A stretch of DNA of 64,000 nucleotides from Giesbergeria sp. (lineage in GTDB: Bacteria > Pseudomonadota > Gammaproteobacteria > Burkholderiales > Burkholderiaceae_C): contig NZ_JAQUCA010000001.1 of NCBI RefSeq assembly GCF_028686475.1, positions 216,979 through 280,978 of the forward strand, written 5' to 3'. Each line of letters begins with the position of its first letter. The first letter of the stretch is position 1. This document shows positions 1 through 14,374 of this stretch, piece by piece. The translations under genes were made by a program, and so were the position numbers. Under the pieces are notes generated by a model that was not told the DNA's origin, searched no databases, and saw nothing but the letters and a program-made list of their open reading frames with translations.

Positions 1-56
1 CGGACAAAACTTTGGAATGGGTGTTTTATGACCTTATTCTTGGTTGGAGAAAGTAA
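1..56 (+). CDS. secE: SecE preprotein translocase subunit, C-terminal end (partial)
   Basis: Reading in the frame that starts at base 3 gives a short peptide ending DKTLEWVFYDLILGWRK followed by TAA at 54-56. This is the conserved C-terminal tail of bacterial SecE, the small tail subunit of the SecYEG translocon in the inner membrane. The TAA directly abuts the nusG ATG, and secE-nusG is the standard order upstream of rplKAJL. Only the last 17 codons are present because the window starts inside the gene. Confidence 0.85.
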   Translation, partial: DKTLEWVFYDLILGWRK

Positions 57-650
57 ATGACAGCTTCCGTTGAAGTGGAACCCTCGGCTGCGTCGGCTGT
101 TGCTTCGTCCCAGCACCCTGATTTGCGTTGGTATATTGTCCATGCCTACTCGGGCATGGAAAAGGCCGTAGAGCGCAACATTGCTGAACGTGTGGTGCGT
201 TCTGGCATGACAGCTAAGTTTGGCCGGGTGTTGGTTCCGACCGAAGAAGTCGTCGAAATGAAGAACGGCCAGCGCAAAACCACTGAGCGCCGTCTTTTTC
301 CGGGCTATGTCTTTGTTGAGATGGTCATGGACGACGAAACTTGGCATTTGGTCAAACATACCAGCAAAGTCACTGGCTTTGTCGGTGGGGCCAAAAATCG
401 CCCTGCGCCCATTTCTGAAGACGAAGTGCAAAAAATCGTCAATCAAATGCAAGAAGGTACTGACAAGCCACGCCACAAAGTCGAATTTATGGTGGGCGAG
501 TTGGTGCGCGTCAAAGAAGGTCCGTTCACCGATTTCAATGGCTCGGTGGAAGATGTCAATTACGAGAAGAGTCGTGTCCGGGTATCGGTCATGATTTTTG
601 GTCGCTCTACCCCGGTGGAGTTGGAATTTAGCCAAGTAGAAAAGACCTGA
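57..650 (+). CDS. nusG: Transcription termination/antitermination protein NusG
   Basis: The 197-residue product has an N-terminal NGN domain (WYIVHAYSGMEKAVERNI near residues 25-42, then the LFPGYVFVEM core) and a C-terminal KOW domain (GELVRVKEGPFTDFNGSVEDV). NusG binds RNA polymerase to suppress pausing and links it to Rho or to ribosomal protein S10. The length matches the betaproteobacterial family, which has a somewhat longer N-terminus than E. coli NusG. The ATG follows the secE stop without any gap, so translational coupling is likely. The ribosomal protein genes lie downstream. Confidence 0.97.
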   Translation: MTASVEVEPSAASAVASSQHPDLRWYIVHAYSGMEKAVERNIAERVVRSGMTAKFGRVLVPTEEVVEMKNGQRKTTERRLFPGYVFVEMVMDDETWHLVKHTSKVTGFVGGAKNRPAPISEDEVQKIVNQMQEGTDKPRHKVEFMVGELVRVKEGPFTDFNGSVEDVNYEKSRVRVSVMIFGRSTPVELEFSQVEKT

Positions 651-767
651 TCTTTTTTTCTGGCGTGGTTGTTGGCACTTCCCGACTCAGTGCCTGGTTG
701 ATAAATCGAGTCGTTAACCCCGGGGAGCCTGCGTCATTCGCTGGGCGTTTACCCGCAAGGAGTCATC
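651..767 (+). promoter_or_regulatory. rplK leader; possible L1 autoregulatory site
   Basis: This 117-base gap lies between nusG and rplK. Shortly before the ribosome binding site (AAGGAG, about 757-762) the RNA can fold GCC-T-GCG/CGC-T-GG around TCATT, bracketed by GGGAG and a later TTTACCC. In E. coli, L1 represses translation by binding the rplK leader through a mimic of its rRNA site, and this position fits. The match to the L1 motif is by eye only, so the assignment is tentative. Confidence 0.3.
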
Positions 768-1199
768 ATGGCGAAAAAAATCGTCGGCTTCATCAAGCTG
801 CAAGTGCCAGCTGGTAAAGCCAATCCATCCCCACCCATTGGTCCCGCTTTGGGCCAACGCGGTCTCAACATCATGGAATTCTGCAAGGCATTTAATGCCC
901 AGACCCAAGGTGTAGAGCCAGGTCTGCCACTGCCCGTGGTGATTACCGCCTTTGCTGACAAGAGCTTCACCTTCATCATCAAGACGCCTCCAGCGACTGT
1001 GTTGATCAAGAAAGCCATCAAGCTGGACAAGGGTTCGCCCAATCCTCTGAGCACCAAGGTCGGCAAGATTACCCGCGAACAGCTGGAAGAAATCGCCAAG
1101 ACCAAGATGAAAGACATGAACGCCGCCAGCTTGGATGCTGCTGTGCGTACAATTGCTGGTTCTGCTCGCTCGATGGGCGTGGCTGTGGAGGGTGTGTAA
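768..1199 (+). CDS. rplK: 50S ribosomal protein L11
   Basis: The 143-residue product begins [20 protein letters not shown] and carries the proline-rich N-domain segment [24 protein letters not shown], diagnostic of L11. The C-terminal RNA-binding domain contains [20 protein letters not shown]11 forms the GTPase-associated centre with 23S rRNA and the L10-L12 stalk, and is needed for RelA-dependent stringent signalling. A good AAGGAG site precedes the ATG. The stop TAA abuts the rplA ATG, so L11 and L1 are translationally coupled. Confidence 0.98.
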   Translation: MAKKIVGFIKLQVPAGKANPSPPIGPALGQRGLNIMEFCKAFNAQTQGVEPGLPLPVVITAFADKSFTFIIKTPPATVLIKKAIKLDKGSPNPLSTKVGKITREQLEEIAKTKMKDMNAASLDAAVRTIAGSARSMGVAVEGV

Positions 1200-1895
1200 A
1201 TGGCCAAGTTGACCAAGAAACAAAAAGCCCTGCAAGGCAAGGTTGATAGCACCAAGCTGTATCCTATCGCTGAAGCGCTGGTGATTGTCAAAGAAGCTGC
1301 CACAGCCAAGTTCGATGAGTCCATCGACGTGGCCGTGCAACTGGGCGTAGATGCCAAAAAATCGGACCAAGTGGTGCGTGGCGCTGTCGTGCTGCCCAAT
1401 GGTACTGGCAAGACCACCCGCGTGGCCGTGTTTGCCCAAGGTGCCAAGGCTGAAGAAGCCAAGGCCGCTGGTGCAGATATCGTTGGTATGGACGACTTGG
1501 CCGCGATGGTCAAGGCCGGTGATATGCCTTTCGACATCGTGATTGCTGCCCCCGACGCGATGCGTGTGGTCGGTACTTTGGGTCAAATTTTGGGCCCACG
1601 TGGCCTGATGCCTAACCCCAAGGTTGGCACCGTGACGCCCGATGTAGCCACTGCCGTGAAAAACGCCAAGGCTGGTCAGGTGCAGTTCCGTGTGGACAAG
1701 GCCGGTATTATCCACAGCACCATTGGTCGTCGTTCGTTTGGCGATGACAAGCTGCAAGGCAACTTGGCTGCCCTGATTGAAGCGCTGAACAAGGCCAAGC
1801 CTGCTACCAGCAAGGGCTTGTACCTGCGTAAGGTGGCTGTGTCTTCCACGATGGGCTTGGGTGTCCGCGTGGATACGCAATCCATCGCAGCGTAA
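1200..1895 (+). CDS. rplA: 50S ribosomal protein L1
   Basis: The 231-residue product begins [20 protein letters not shown] and contains the L1 signature around [18 protein letters not shown] (about residues 126-143). L1 builds the mobile stalk near the ribosomal E site and binds 23S rRNA. In many bacteria it is the translational repressor of its own rplKA mRNA. The start is fixed by zero spacing after the rplK stop. The following 236-base gap holds the rplJ leader. Confidence 0.98.
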   Translation: MAKLTKKQKALQGKVDSTKLYPIAEALVIVKEAATAKFDESIDVAVQLGVDAKKSDQVVRGAVVLPNGTGKTTRVAVFAQGAKAEEAKAAGADIVGMDDLAAMVKAGDMPFDIVIAAPDAMRVVGTLGQILGPRGLMPNPKVGTVTPDVATAVKNAKAGQVQFRVDKAGIIHSTIGRRSFGDDKLQGNLAALIEALNKAKPATSKGLYLRKVAVSSTMGLGVRVDTQSIAA

Positions 1896-2131
1896 TTGCA
1901 AAAAATCGTTGGGCTGCTTGCAAAGGCAGCCTGATGTGGTGGGCTGTGGTTTGGCAACAAGCCGCAGGCTATCCAAGACCGTTGGTGTGTCTGTCACAGG
2001 GCACTTAAATCCATAAGCCAACGCAGATGGCGATCCCGCTGCAGATGGAATTTTTCCGAAACAGTTGGTCGCTGCAACAAGAGCGTGGGTTAGGGCCTTG
2101 TGTCCGAACCCCACAATTTAAGGAGTAGACC
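1896..2131 (+). promoter_or_regulatory. rplJ leader region with processing/attenuator hairpin
   Basis: This 236-base untranslated stretch lies between rplA and rplJ. A perfect 6-bp hairpin (GGCTGC at 1912-1917, GCAGCC at 1926-1931) lies just after the rplA stop but has no T-tract, so it looks like a processing or partial attenuation element. The rest is the position at which L10(L12)4 binds to repress rplJL translation in other bacteria; I did not fold it. The region ends with AGGAG before the TTG start of rplJ. Confidence 0.5.
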
Positions 2132-2665
2132 TTGAGTCTTAATCGCAGTGAGAAAGAAGCGGTCATCAACGAAGTGACCAGCCTCGCCGCTAAAGCTCAA
2201 ACGCTGGTGATTGCGGAATACCGTGGCATCACGGTGGCTGACATGACCAAACTGCGCGTCGATGCCCGCAGCAAAGGCGTGACCCTGAATGTTCTGAAGA
2301 ACACTCTGGCTCGCCGTGCTGTGGCCGGTAGCGGTTTTGACGTGCTGGCTGACCAGATGACTGGTCCGCTGATCTATGGCTTCTCTGAAGACGCAGTGGC
2401 TGCCGCCAAGGTGGTGGCCGACTTCGCGAAAACCAATGACAAGTTGGTGATTCGCGGTGGCGCGTTTGCAGGCAAGGCCCTGGATGTCAACGGTGTGAAG
2501 CAACTGGCCAACATCCCTTCCAAGGAAGTGTTGCTGGCACAGCTGTTGGGCTTGATGCAATCCCCCATCTCCCGTACAGCCCGCGTGTTGGCTGCACTGG
2601 CAGAGCAACGTGGCGCTGGCGCAGCAGAAGCTGCACCCGCAGAGGCAGAGGCTGTGGCAGCGTAA
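2132..2665 (+). CDS. rplJ: 50S ribosomal protein L10
   Basis: The 177-residue product begins with the typical [15 protein letters not shown] and contains [18 protein letters not shown] and [13 protein letters not shown], core L10 sequences. L10 anchors multiple L7/L12 dimers through its C-terminal helix, here ending in an Ala/Glu-rich tail. The start codon is TTG at 2132, chosen because AGGAG lies about 8 bases upstream and the N-terminus matches the family. A non-ATG start fits tightly controlled translation. rplL follows after 42 bases. Confidence 0.97.
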   Translation: MSLNRSEKEAVINEVTSLAAKAQTLVIAEYRGITVADMTKLRVDARSKGVTLNVLKNTLARRAVAGSGFDVLADQMTGPLIYGFSEDAVAAAKVVADFAKTNDKLVIRGGAFAGKALDVNGVKQLANIPSKEVLLAQLLGLMQSPISRTARVLAALAEQRGAGAAEAAPAEAEAVAA

Positions 2666-2707
2666 TTGCGGCCAGCCTGTAGTAAGCAATATTGTTAGGA
2701 AATCAAA

Positions 2708-3082
2708 ATGGCATTCGATAAAGACGCATTTTTGACCGCGCTGGACAGCATGACGGTTCTGGAACTCAATGACCTGGTCAAGGCCATTGAAGAGAAGTTT
2801 GGCGTGAGCGCTGCCGCTATGGCCGCTCCTGCTGCTGGCGGCGGTGCCGCTGCTGCTGCCGTTGAAGAGCAAACCGAATTCAACGTCATCCTGCTTGAAG
2901 CTGGTGCCAACAAGGTGTCCGTGATCAAGGCCGTGCGTGAAATCACCGGTCTGGGTCTGAAGGAAGCCAAGGACGTCGTGGACGGCGCTCCTAAGGCGGT
3001 CAAGGAAGGCCTGTCTAAGGCTGACGCTGAAGCCGCTAAGAAGAAGCTGGAAGAAGCTGGCGCTAAGGTTGAACTGAAGTAA
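2708..3082 (+). CDS. rplL: 50S ribosomal protein L7/L12
   Basis: The 124-residue acidic product has an N-terminal dimerisation helix ([20 protein letters not shown]), an Ala/Gly-rich hinge around residues 37-55 and the C-terminal factor-binding domain ([32 protein letters not shown]). L7/L12 dimers on L10 recruit and activate translational GTPases. The length is normal. It sits between rplJ and a hairpin-rich gap before rpoB. Confidence 0.98.
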   Translation: MAFDKDAFLTALDSMTVLELNDLVKAIEEKFGVSAAAMAAPAAGGGAAAAAVEEQTEFNVILLEAGANKVSVIKAVREITGLGLKEAKDVVDGAPKAVKEGLSKADAEAAKKKLEEAGAKVELK

Positions 3083-3097
3083 TTCAGGTGCTTTCTG

Positions 3098-3189
3098 GGC
3101 TGGGGCTCTCGTGCAGAGGCCCCAGCCTTTGGTGCTTATGGAGTTCTCTTCAGAGAACACCAAAAAATAGCCAAAAATAGCTATTTTTT
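3098..3189 (+). terminator. rplL-rpoB intergenic attenuator-like hairpins
   Basis: Three inverted repeats stand in a row in the 272-base gap between rplL and rpoB. The first is a GC-rich hairpin (GGCTGGGG... to ...CCCCAGCC, 3098-3127, one bulge). The second is a perfect 7-bp hairpin, GTTCTCT-TC-AGAGAAC (3143-3158). The third is a perfect 10-bp stem, AAAAAATAGC (3162-3171) with GCTATTTTTT (3180-3189), which ends in a T-run. In E. coli partial termination and RNase III processing here set the ratio of ribosomal protein to polymerase expression; a similar role is inferred. Confidence 0.6.
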
Positions 3190-3354
3190 AGTGTCTTCTG
3201 ACCACCCGACCGCAGAAGATGCCTTGGTGCGGGCGATGTGCAAGGCATCGCCGTCCGCCATGGTTGGTAGTGGCCAACCGCCAAGCCCGCAGGGTGTGCT
3301 GCCCACGGGTCCGTCGTCGCAGACCCTGGACTCAAGTTTTTTCCCGGAGATCTC

Positions 3355-6300
3355 ATGGCCTATTCCTACACCGAACGCAAGCGAATTCGCAAAAGTTTCG
3401 GCAGCCGCGACAGCGTGCTGGAGGTTCCTTATTTGCTACAAATGCAAAAAGATGCGTACACCGCCTTTTTGCAAGCAGATGTGCCGCCCAAAAAGCGTAC
3501 CACCGAAGGGCTGCAGGCAGCATTCAATGCCGCTTTCCCGATTGTGTCGCACAATGGTTTTGTCGAGATGAAATTTCTCGAATACAACCTGGCCAAACCG
3601 GCCTTTGATGTGCGCGAATGCCAGACCCGTGGTTTGACTTTTGCCTCGGCTGTGCGCGCCAAAGTGCAGCTCATCATTTATGACCGCGAGTCTTCGACTT
3701 CCCAGTCGAAAGTGGTCAAGGAAGTGAAAGAGCAAGAAGTGTATATGGGCGAAGTGCCGCTCATGACCACCAAAGGCTCGTTCATTATCAACGGCACGGA
3801 GCGCGTGATTGTGTCGCAGTTGCACCGCTCGCCCGGTGTGTTCTTTGAACACGACAAGGGCAAGACGCACAGCTCGGGCAAGCTGCTGTTCTCGGCCCGC
3901 ATTATTCCTTACCGTGGTTCGTGGCTCGATTTTGAGTTTGACCCGAAAGACATTCTCTATTTCCGCGTGGACCGTCGCCGCAAGATGCCGGTCACGACGC
4001 TGCTCAAGGCGATTGGCCTGAATCCTGAGTCGATTTTGGCCAACTTCTTTGTCAACGACAACTTCCGTCTGATGGACAACGGTGCCCAGATGGAATACGT
4101 GGCCGAACGCCTGCGTGGCGAAGTGGCCCGTTTTGACATCACCGACAAATCTGGCAAGGTGGTGGTGGCCAAAGACAAGCGCGTCACGGCTCGCCATACG
4201 CGCGATTTAGAGCAATCGGGCACGACCCACATCACCGTACCCGAAGATTTCTTGTTGGGCCGCGTGGTAGCCCGTGCGGTGGTGGACCCAGACACCGGCG
4301 AAATTCTGGCCAAGGCCAACGAAGAGCTGACCGAAGCCTTGCTGAAGAAGCTGCGCTCCTCGGGGGTGCGCGATTTGCAGTGCATCTATACCAACGAGCT
4401 AGACCAAGGCGCTTACATCAGCCAGACTCTGCGGATTGATGAAACCACCGACGAGTTCCAAGCCCGTGTCGCCATTTACCGCATGATGCGCCCCGGCGAG
4501 CCGCCGACGGAAGATGCGGTGCAAGCCTTGTTCCAGCGTTTGTTCTACAACCCCGACACTTACGATTTGTCGCGCGTTGGCCGTATGAAGTTCAATGCCA
4601 AGGTAGGCATGGAAGGCTCTACCGGCCCGATGGTCTTGACCAACGAGGACATCTTGGCTGTGGTCAAGATTTTGGTGGACTTGCGTAATGGCAAGGGCGA
4701 AGTGGACGATATTGACCACTTGGGCAACCGCCGCGTGCGTTGCGTGGGTGAACTGGCCGAGAACCAGTACCGCACCGGCTTGGCGCGCATTGAGAAGGCC
4801 GTGAAGGAGCGTTTGGGTCAAGCGGAGCAAGACCCGCTGATGCCGCACGACCTGATTAACTCCAAGCCGATTTCTGCCGCGCTGAAAGAGTTCTTCGGTG
4901 CTTCGCAGTTGTCGCAGTTCATGGACCAAACCAACCCGCTGGCCGAAATCACGCACAAGCGCCGCGTTTCGGCCCTTGGCCCGGGTGGTTTGACGCGCGA
5001 GCGGGCGGGCTTTGAAGTGCGTGACGTGCACGTGACCCACTACGGTCGTGTTTGCCCTATTGAAACGCCTGAAGGCCCGAACATTGGTCTGATTAACTCG
5101 CTGGCCTTGTACGCCCGCTTGAACGAATACGGCTTTATCGAAACCCCCTACCGCCGCGTGGTCGATGGTAAGGTAACGATGGACATCGACTACCTGTCTG
5201 CCATTGAAGAAGGCAAGTACGTCATCGCCCAAGCCAACGCCACTCTCGACAAAGAAGGTCGCCTGACCGGTGAGCTGGTGTCGGCGCGTGAAAAGGGTGA
5301 ATCCATCCTTTGCGGTGCCGAGCGCATCCAGTACATGGACGTGTCGCCCGCGCAGATTGTGTCGGTGGCGGCCTCTTTGGTGCCGTTCCTAGAGCACGAT
5401 GATGCCAACCGCGCTTTGATGGGTGCCAACATGTCGCGCCAAGCGGTGCCGGTGTTGCGCCCAGAAAAACCAATGGTCGGTACCGGCATTGAACGCGTGG
5501 CTGCGGTCGATTCGGGCACCGTGGTGACGGCCAGCCGGGGCGGTGTGGTGGACTATGTCGATGCAACCCGCATTGTGATTCGCGTCAACGACGATGAAGC
5601 CGTGGCCGGTGAAGTGGGTGTGGATATCTACAACCTCATCAAGTACCAGCGTTCCAACCAAAACACCAACATCCACCAACGCCCCATCGTCAAGCGTGGT
5701 GATGTGTTGGCCAAGGGTGATGTGATTGCCGACGGCGCTTCTACCGATTTGGGCGAAATCGCCATCGGCCAGAACATGCTGATTGCCTTCATGCCCTGGA
5801 ACGGCTACAACTTCGAAGACTCGATTTTGATTTCTGAGCGCGTAGTGGCCGAAGACCGCTACACCTCGATTCACATCGAAGAACTGGTGGTGATGGCGCG
5901 CGATACCAAGTTGGGCGCAGAAGAAATCACCCGCGACATTCCGAACCTGTCGGAACAGCAACTGAACCGTTTGGACGAGTCTGGCATCATCTACGTGGGT
6001 GCCGAAGTGCAGCCCGGCGATACGCTGGTCGGTAAGGTGACACCCAAGGGTGAAACCACGCTCACGCCCGAAGAAAAGCTGTTGCGCGCCATCTTTGGCG
6101 AAAAAGCCAGCGACGTGAAAGACACTTCGCTGCGCGTTAGCCAAGGCTCGCAGGGTGTGGTGATTGACGTGCAAGTCTTCACCCGCGAAGGCATCCAACG
6201 CGACAAGCGGGCGCAACAAATTATTGACGATGAACTCAAGCGCTACCGTCTGGACTTGAATGACCAGTTGCGTATCGTGGAAGCCGATGCCTTTGACCGT

Positions 6301-7467
6301 ATCGAAAAACTGCTCGATGGCAAGGTCGCCAACGGCGGCCCACAAAAGCTGGCCAAGGGTACCAAAATCGACAAGGCTTATTTGAACTCGGTGGACAAGT
6401 TCCACTGGTTTGATATTCGTCCGGCCGATGAAAACGTGGCCGGACAGCTCGAAAGCATCAAGAATGCCTTGGAGCAAACCCGCCACAGCTTCGATTTGTC
6501 GTTTGAAGAAAAGCGCAAGAAACTGACCCAAGGCGATGAGCTGCCCGCTGGTGTGCTGAAGATGGTCAAGGTTTATCTGGCTGTTAAGCGCCGCTTGCAG
6601 CCCGGTGACAAGATGGCCGGTCGCCACGGTAACAAGGGGGTGGTGTCGAAGATTGTGCCGGTGGAAGACATGCCGCACATGGCCGACGGTACGCCGGTGG
6701 ACATCGTGCTGAACCCGTTGGGCGTGCCTTCGCGCATGAACATTGGGCAGGTGCTAGAGGTTCACTTGGGCTGGGCTGGTAAGGGCATTGGTCAACGCAT
6801 TGACGAAATGCTGCGCCAAGATGCCAAGGCCACCGAGATGCGTAAATTTCTCGAAGAGGTTTATAACTCGCGTGGTCGCCAAGAAGATTTGTCGCAACTG
6901 ACGGATGAACAAATTTTGGCGATGGCAGGCAACCTGACCAGCGGCGTGCCTTATGCCACGCCGGTGTTTGACGGTGCCAACGAGCAGGAAATCAAAGACA
7001 TGCTCAAGCTGGCCTACCCTGACGAGTTGAAGGCCCGCAAGGGCCTGACCGATGCGCGCACCCAGGCTTACCTGATTGATGGCCGCACGGGCGAGCAATT
7101 TGAGCGTCCTACCACCATCGGCTACATGCACTACCTCAAGCTGCACCACTTGGTCGATGACAAGATGCACGCCCGCTCCACTGGCCCGTACTCGCTGGTG
7201 ACGCAACAGCCCTTGGGCGGTAAGGCCCAGTTTGGTGGTCAGCGTTTTGGTGAAATGGAAGTGTGGGCGCTGGAAGCCTATGGCGCTTCTTATGTGCTGC
7301 AAGAAATGCTCACCGTCAAATCCGATGACGTGGTGGGCCGCACCAAGGTGTACGAGAGCATCGTCAAGGGCGAACACGCCATCGAAGCCGGTATGCCCGA
7401 ATCGTTCAATGTGCTGGTCAAGGAAATTCGTTCCTTGGGCTTGGACATCGAACTGGAACGCTCCTAA
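3355..7467 (+). CDS. rpoB: DNA-directed RNA polymerase subunit beta
   Basis: The 1370-residue product is full length for betaproteobacteria. It contains the rifampicin-pocket segment [20 protein letters not shown] followed by [11 protein letters not shown], with the usual wild-type residues, and the conserved [15 protein letters not shown] region near the active site. The C-terminus ([23 protein letters not shown]) contacts beta-prime. The ATG follows a GGAG site, and rpoC starts 20 bases after the stop. Beta forms half of the catalytic cleft of RNA polymerase. Confidence 0.99.
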   Translation: MAYSYTERKRIRKSFGSRDSVLEVPYLLQMQKDAYTAFLQADVPPKKRTTEGLQAAFNAAFPIVSHNGFVEMKFLEYNLAKPAFDVRECQTRGLTFASAVRAKVQLIIYDRESSTSQSKVVKEVKEQEVYMGEVPLMTTKGSFIINGTERVIVSQLHRSPGVFFEHDKGKTHSSGKLLFSARIIPYRGSWLDFEFDPKDILYFRVDRRRKMPVTTLLKAIGLNPESILANFFVNDNFRLMDNGAQMEYVAERLRGEVARFDITDKSGKVVVAKDKRVTARHTRDLEQSGTTHITVPEDFLLGRVVARAVVDPDTGEILAKANEELTEALLKKLRSSGVRDLQCIYTNELDQGAYISQTLRIDETTDEFQARVAIYRMMRPGEPPTEDAVQALFQRLFYNPDTYDLSRVGRMKFNAKVGMEGSTGPMVLTNEDILAVVKILVDLRNGKGEVDDIDHLGNRRVRCVGELAENQYRTGLARIEKAVKERLGQAEQDPLMPHDLINSKPISAALKEFFGASQLSQFMDQTNPLAEITHKRRVSALGPGGLTRERAGFEVRDVHVTHYGRVCPIETPEGPNIGLINSLALYARLNEYGFIETPYRRVVDGKVTMDIDYLSAIEEGKYVIAQANATLDKEGRLTGELVSAREKGESILCGAERIQYMDVSPAQIVSVAASLVPFLEHDDANRALMGANMSRQAVPVLRPEKPMVGTGIERVAAVDSGTVVTASRGGVVDYVDATRIVIRVNDDEAVAGEVGVDIYNLIKYQRSNQNTNIHQRPIVKRGDVLAKGDVIADGASTDLGEIAIGQNMLIAFMPWNGYNFEDSILISERVVAEDRYTSIHIEELVVMARDTKLGAEEITRDIPNLSEQQLNRLDESGIIYVGAEVQPGDTLVGKVTPKGETTLTPEEKLLRAIFGEKASDVKDTSLRVSQGSQGVVIDVQVFTREGIQRDKRAQQIIDDELKRYRLDLNDQLRIVEADAFDRIEKLLDGKVANGGPQKLAKGTKIDKAYLNSVDKFHWFDIRPADENVAGQLESIKNALEQTRHSFDLSFEEKRKKLTQGDELPAGVLKMVKVYLAVKRRLQPGDKMAGRHGNKGVVSKIVPVEDMPHMADGTPVDIVLNPLGVPSRMNIGQVLEVHLGWAGKGIGQRIDEMLRQDAKATEMRKFLEEVYNSRGRQEDLSQLTDEQILAMAGNLTSGVPYATPVFDGANEQEIKDMLKLAYPDELKARKGLTDARTQAYLIDGRTGEQFERPTTIGYMHYLKLHHLVDDKMHARSTGPYSLVTQQPLGGKAQFGGQRFGEMEVWALEAYGASYVLQEMLTVKSDDVVGRTKVYESIVKGEHAIEAGMPESFNVLVKEIRSLGLDIELERS

Positions 7468-7487
7468 TTTGAAAGGGAAAGAGTCTT

Positions 7488-11711
<4,224 letters not shown>

Positions 11712-11746
11712 GCGCTGGCTGTAATCTATAGCGTGTAAAACGGGTT

Positions 11747-11784
11747 CCCGGTCTGTTGCTTTGGCGACAGACCGGGATTTTTTT
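11747..11784 (+). terminator. Intrinsic terminator after rpoC
   Basis: A perfect 10-bp stem, CCCGGTCTGT (11747-11756) pairing with ACAGACCGGG (11767-11776), is followed by A and a run of seven T. This is a canonical rho-independent terminator and marks the end of the secE-rpoC transcription unit. Confidence 0.92.
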
Positions 11785-11809
11785 CTGGTGCCAAGCTAAT
11801 GGATGGGCA

Positions 11810-12337
11810 ATGTTGTCTTCGTCGGTTTTTTGGGCTGTTCTAGCAGTTTTGTTGTTCTGGGCCGTGGGGGCTTACCATCGCATCGTGCGCCTGCGTTCCG
11901 CCGCCTTGCAGGCTTTTGGGGGCTTGGATGCCCATTGGGTGCGTATGTTGGCCATGTTAAGCGAGTGCGATGCCGCCCAAGTGACGGCAGGGCGGGTGAT
12001 GGTGGCTGGGCGGCCTGAGTGGCTGGCGGCCATGAACCGTTTTTCGGCCTGTTTGGCATTGGCACGGGCGCGGCCTTTGCAGCCCGAAGTGGCCACAGAA
12101 TTGCTGGCCGCACGCCAAGCCCTGGAGGCGGCTTGGGCCGCTTTGCTGGCGGGGCCGGATGTGGCCCCAGAGGTGTGGGCACCTTGGGTGCAGCGTTGGC
12201 AGCAGCACGTGGTGCAAAATGCCTTGGCGATTGAGCAATTTAACCATGCAGTGGCGCAATACAACGCGGCCATTGCCCAATTTCCGGCTTGGGTGTTGGC
12301 CCGTTCTTTTGGTTTTCGGGCGGCCACTGTTTTATGA
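11810..12337 (+). CDS. LemA-like membrane protein
   Basis: The 175-residue product has one N-terminal membrane segment (SSVFWAVLAVLLFWAVGAY) then an Ala-rich helical domain. Two pieces recall the LemA family: the YHRIVRLRSAALQAFGGLD stretch after the membrane segment, and the end YNAAIAQFPAWVLARSFGFR, like the YN..V..FP...A..FGF signature. LemA function is not established. The ATG at 11810 is preferred because upstream in-frame codons fall in the rpoC terminator. The stop overlaps the rsmB start (ATGA). Confidence 0.6.
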   Translation: MLSSSVFWAVLAVLLFWAVGAYHRIVRLRSAALQAFGGLDAHWVRMLAMLSECDAAQVTAGRVMVAGRPEWLAAMNRFSACLALARARPLQPEVATELLAARQALEAAWAALLAGPDVAPEVWAPWVQRWQQHVVQNALAIEQFNHAVAQYNAAIAQFPAWVLARSFGFRAATVL

Positions 12338-13734
12338 AAAAATCAGCTTCTTCTACTTCGATGCCAGCGCCAGCGGTGGCGATGGCAGGTGTGGCCTTAT
12401 CGCGCCAGTTGCGTGCAGTCGCGCAGGCTTGGCAGGGGATTGGCCAAGGGCGTTCGGGCACGGCGGTGCTGGAGTTGGTGCCTGCGGCTTTGCGTCCGGG
12501 GGTGCAGGCTTTGCTGTTCCAAGCGCTGCGCCAGCGCGGCCTTGCCCAAGCCTTGGCGCGGCAGTTGGCACCGCGCAAGCCAGCGCCAGCGGTCGATGCT
12601 TTGTTGTGTGTGGCCTTGGCGCTGTGTGCTGACCCCGAGCAGCCCCTGTACGAGCCTTTCACTTTGGTCAACCAAACGGTGGAAGCGGCCAAGCAAGAGG
12701 CCAGCACGCGCGCCCAAGCTGGATTTTTAAATGCCTGCTTGCGCCGCTTTCTGCGTGAATCGGCCACCTTGCTGGCACAGGTGCAGCACGATGAACAAGC
12801 GCGCTGGAACCATCCGCCGTGGTGGGTGCAGCGTCTGCGCCAAGACCACCCCACGCAGTGGCAAGCCATTTTGCAAGCCAACGGCCAGCAAGCGCCGATG
12901 GTGTTGCGCGTGAACGTACAAAAAACCACCGTAGCCGCTTATTTGCAGGCATTGGAAGTGGCCGGCATTGCCGCATCGCCAGTGGGCGAGGTGGGCTTGG
13001 TTTTGCAGCGTGCCGTGCCGGTGCAACAGCTGCCCGGCTTTGAGCAGGGCTGGGTGTCGGTGCAAGATGCGGCGGCCCAGCTGGCAGCTCCCTTGCTGTT
13101 GGCTGGCTTGGATGTATCACAGCCCTTGCGCGTGTTGGATGCCTGCGCCGCGCCCGGTGGCAAAACTGCCCATTTACTCGAATATGCTGGGGCGCAGTCG
13201 CCCTTGAAAGTCACGGCACTAGAGATTGACCCGCAACGCGCCCAGCGTATTGGCGGCACACTAGCGCGGCTGGGTGTGCAGGCCCAAGCCCAAGTGGTGG
13301 TGGCCGATGCCAGTCGTCCGCAAGATTGGTGGCAGCAGCACTGCGCTGGGGCCTTGTTTGATGCTATTTTGCTGGATGCGCCTTGTACGGCCTCGGGCAT
13401 TGTGCGCCGCCATCCGGATGTGCCTTGGTTGCGCCGCGAGAGTGATATTGCCCAATTAGCGCACATTCAGGCGCGCTTGCTCGATACCCTGTGGCCGCTG
13501 TTGCAACCGGGTGGGCGTTTGCTGTATTGCACCTGCTCGGTGTTTAAGGCGGAGGGCGCAGGGCAGGTGCAGGCGTTTCTTGCACGCCACAGTGATGCCT
13601 GCCATTGGCCATCGCCCGGCCATTTATTGCCCGGTATTGCACCTGTGGGGGCCAACCTCCAAAACAACCAAGACCATACAGCCGGTGAACACGACGGATT
13701 TTTTTACGCCCTGCTGCAAAAAGCCAGTGTCTAA
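12334..13734 (+). CDS. rsmB: 16S rRNA (cytosine-967-C5)-methyltransferase RsmB
   Basis: The 466-residue product has a NusB-like N-terminal RNA-binding domain and a C-terminal Rossmann methyltransferase domain. The SAM motif LDACAAPGGKTAHLLE lies near residue 268. The motif IV cysteine is in DAPCTASG (about Cys351) and the catalytic motif VI cysteine in YCTCSV (about Cys401), as expected for RNA m5C methyltransferases. The ATG at 12334 overlaps the previous stop as ATGA. The stop is overlapped by the next gene, suggesting one coupled operon. Confidence 0.93.
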   Translation: MKKSASSTSMPAPAVAMAGVALSRQLRAVAQAWQGIGQGRSGTAVLELVPAALRPGVQALLFQALRQRGLAQALARQLAPRKPAPAVDALLCVALALCADPEQPLYEPFTLVNQTVEAAKQEASTRAQAGFLNACLRRFLRESATLLAQVQHDEQARWNHPPWWVQRLRQDHPTQWQAILQANGQQAPMVLRVNVQKTTVAAYLQALEVAGIAASPVGEVGLVLQRAVPVQQLPGFEQGWVSVQDAAAQLAAPLLLAGLDVSQPLRVLDACAAPGGKTAHLLEYAGAQSPLKVTALEIDPQRAQRIGGTLARLGVQAQAQVVVADASRPQDWWQQHCAGALFDAILLDAPCTASGIVRRHPDVPWLRRESDIAQLAHIQARLLDTLWPLLQPGGRLLYCTCSVFKAEGAGQVQAFLARHSDACHWPSPGHLLPGIAPVGANLQNNQDHTAGEHDGFFYALLQKASV

Positions 13735-14374
13735 GGGCGCTGCGTGGCTGCCGTGGCACCAAAGCCTTGGCGGGCTGTGGTGGCTCGCGCTGTGCGCTGC
13801 ACTGCTGCTTACAGCACCTGCACGGGCGCGGGCGCAACCGGCCACCGAGGCAACCGCGCTGGCGCTGAATGTCGATAGCAGTGCCGAGGGCTTGTACCTG
13901 AGTGCCGTGCTGCCGCTAGAGTTGCCCGTGGCGTTGCAAGATGCTTTGTTGCAGGGGATTCCGTTGTTCTTTATGGCTGAGGCCCAAGTGCTGCGCGAAC
14001 GCTGGTACTGGGCCGCGCAAACCGTGGCACAAACCCAGCGCTATATGCGCCTAAGTTACCAACCCCTCACGCGGCGCTGGCGGTTGGCGGTCTCGCCTAT
14101 GCCGATTGACCGCAGTGGTTTGGGTGTGGCCGTGCCGGGCAAGCAGCACGAAAGTCTGCCCGAAGCTTTGGCAGCCATGACGCGCATTGCCCACTGGAAA
14201 ATCGCCGATGCCCCCGTCTTAGAAGCGGGCACTTCGTACAACGTGCAACTGCATTTTCGTTTAGACAGCGCACAACTGCCGCGTACCTTGCAGGTGGGGC
14301 TGTGGGGGCGCTCAGGTTGGAATTTAACCTTGCAGGGCAACCAAGCCGTGCAGTGGATGCCTACTGCGCCATGA
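13727..14374 (+). CDS. DUF4390 family exported protein
   Basis: The 215-residue product has a hydrophobic leader (LWWLALCAALLLTAPARARA) that looks like a signal peptide, then a beta-rich domain with QRYMRLSYQPLTRRWRLAVS and a central SLPEALAAMTRIAHWKIAD. DUF4390 proteins occur next to ntrY in betaproteobacteria; their role is unknown, though position suggests a periplasmic partner of the kinase. The start is GTG at 13727, overlapping the rsmB stop by 8 bases, because no ATG precedes the leader in this frame. The stop overlaps the kinase ATG. Confidence 0.75.
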   Translation: MSKGAAWLPWHQSLGGLWWLALCAALLLTAPARARAQPATEATALALNVDSSAEGLYLSAVLPLELPVALQDALLQGIPLFFMAEAQVLRERWYWAAQTVAQTQRYMRLSYQPLTRRWRLAVSPMPIDRSGLGVAVPGKQHESLPEALAAMTRIAHWKIADAPVLEAGTSYNVQLHFRLDSAQLPRTLQVGLWGRSGWNLTLQGNQAVQWMPTAP

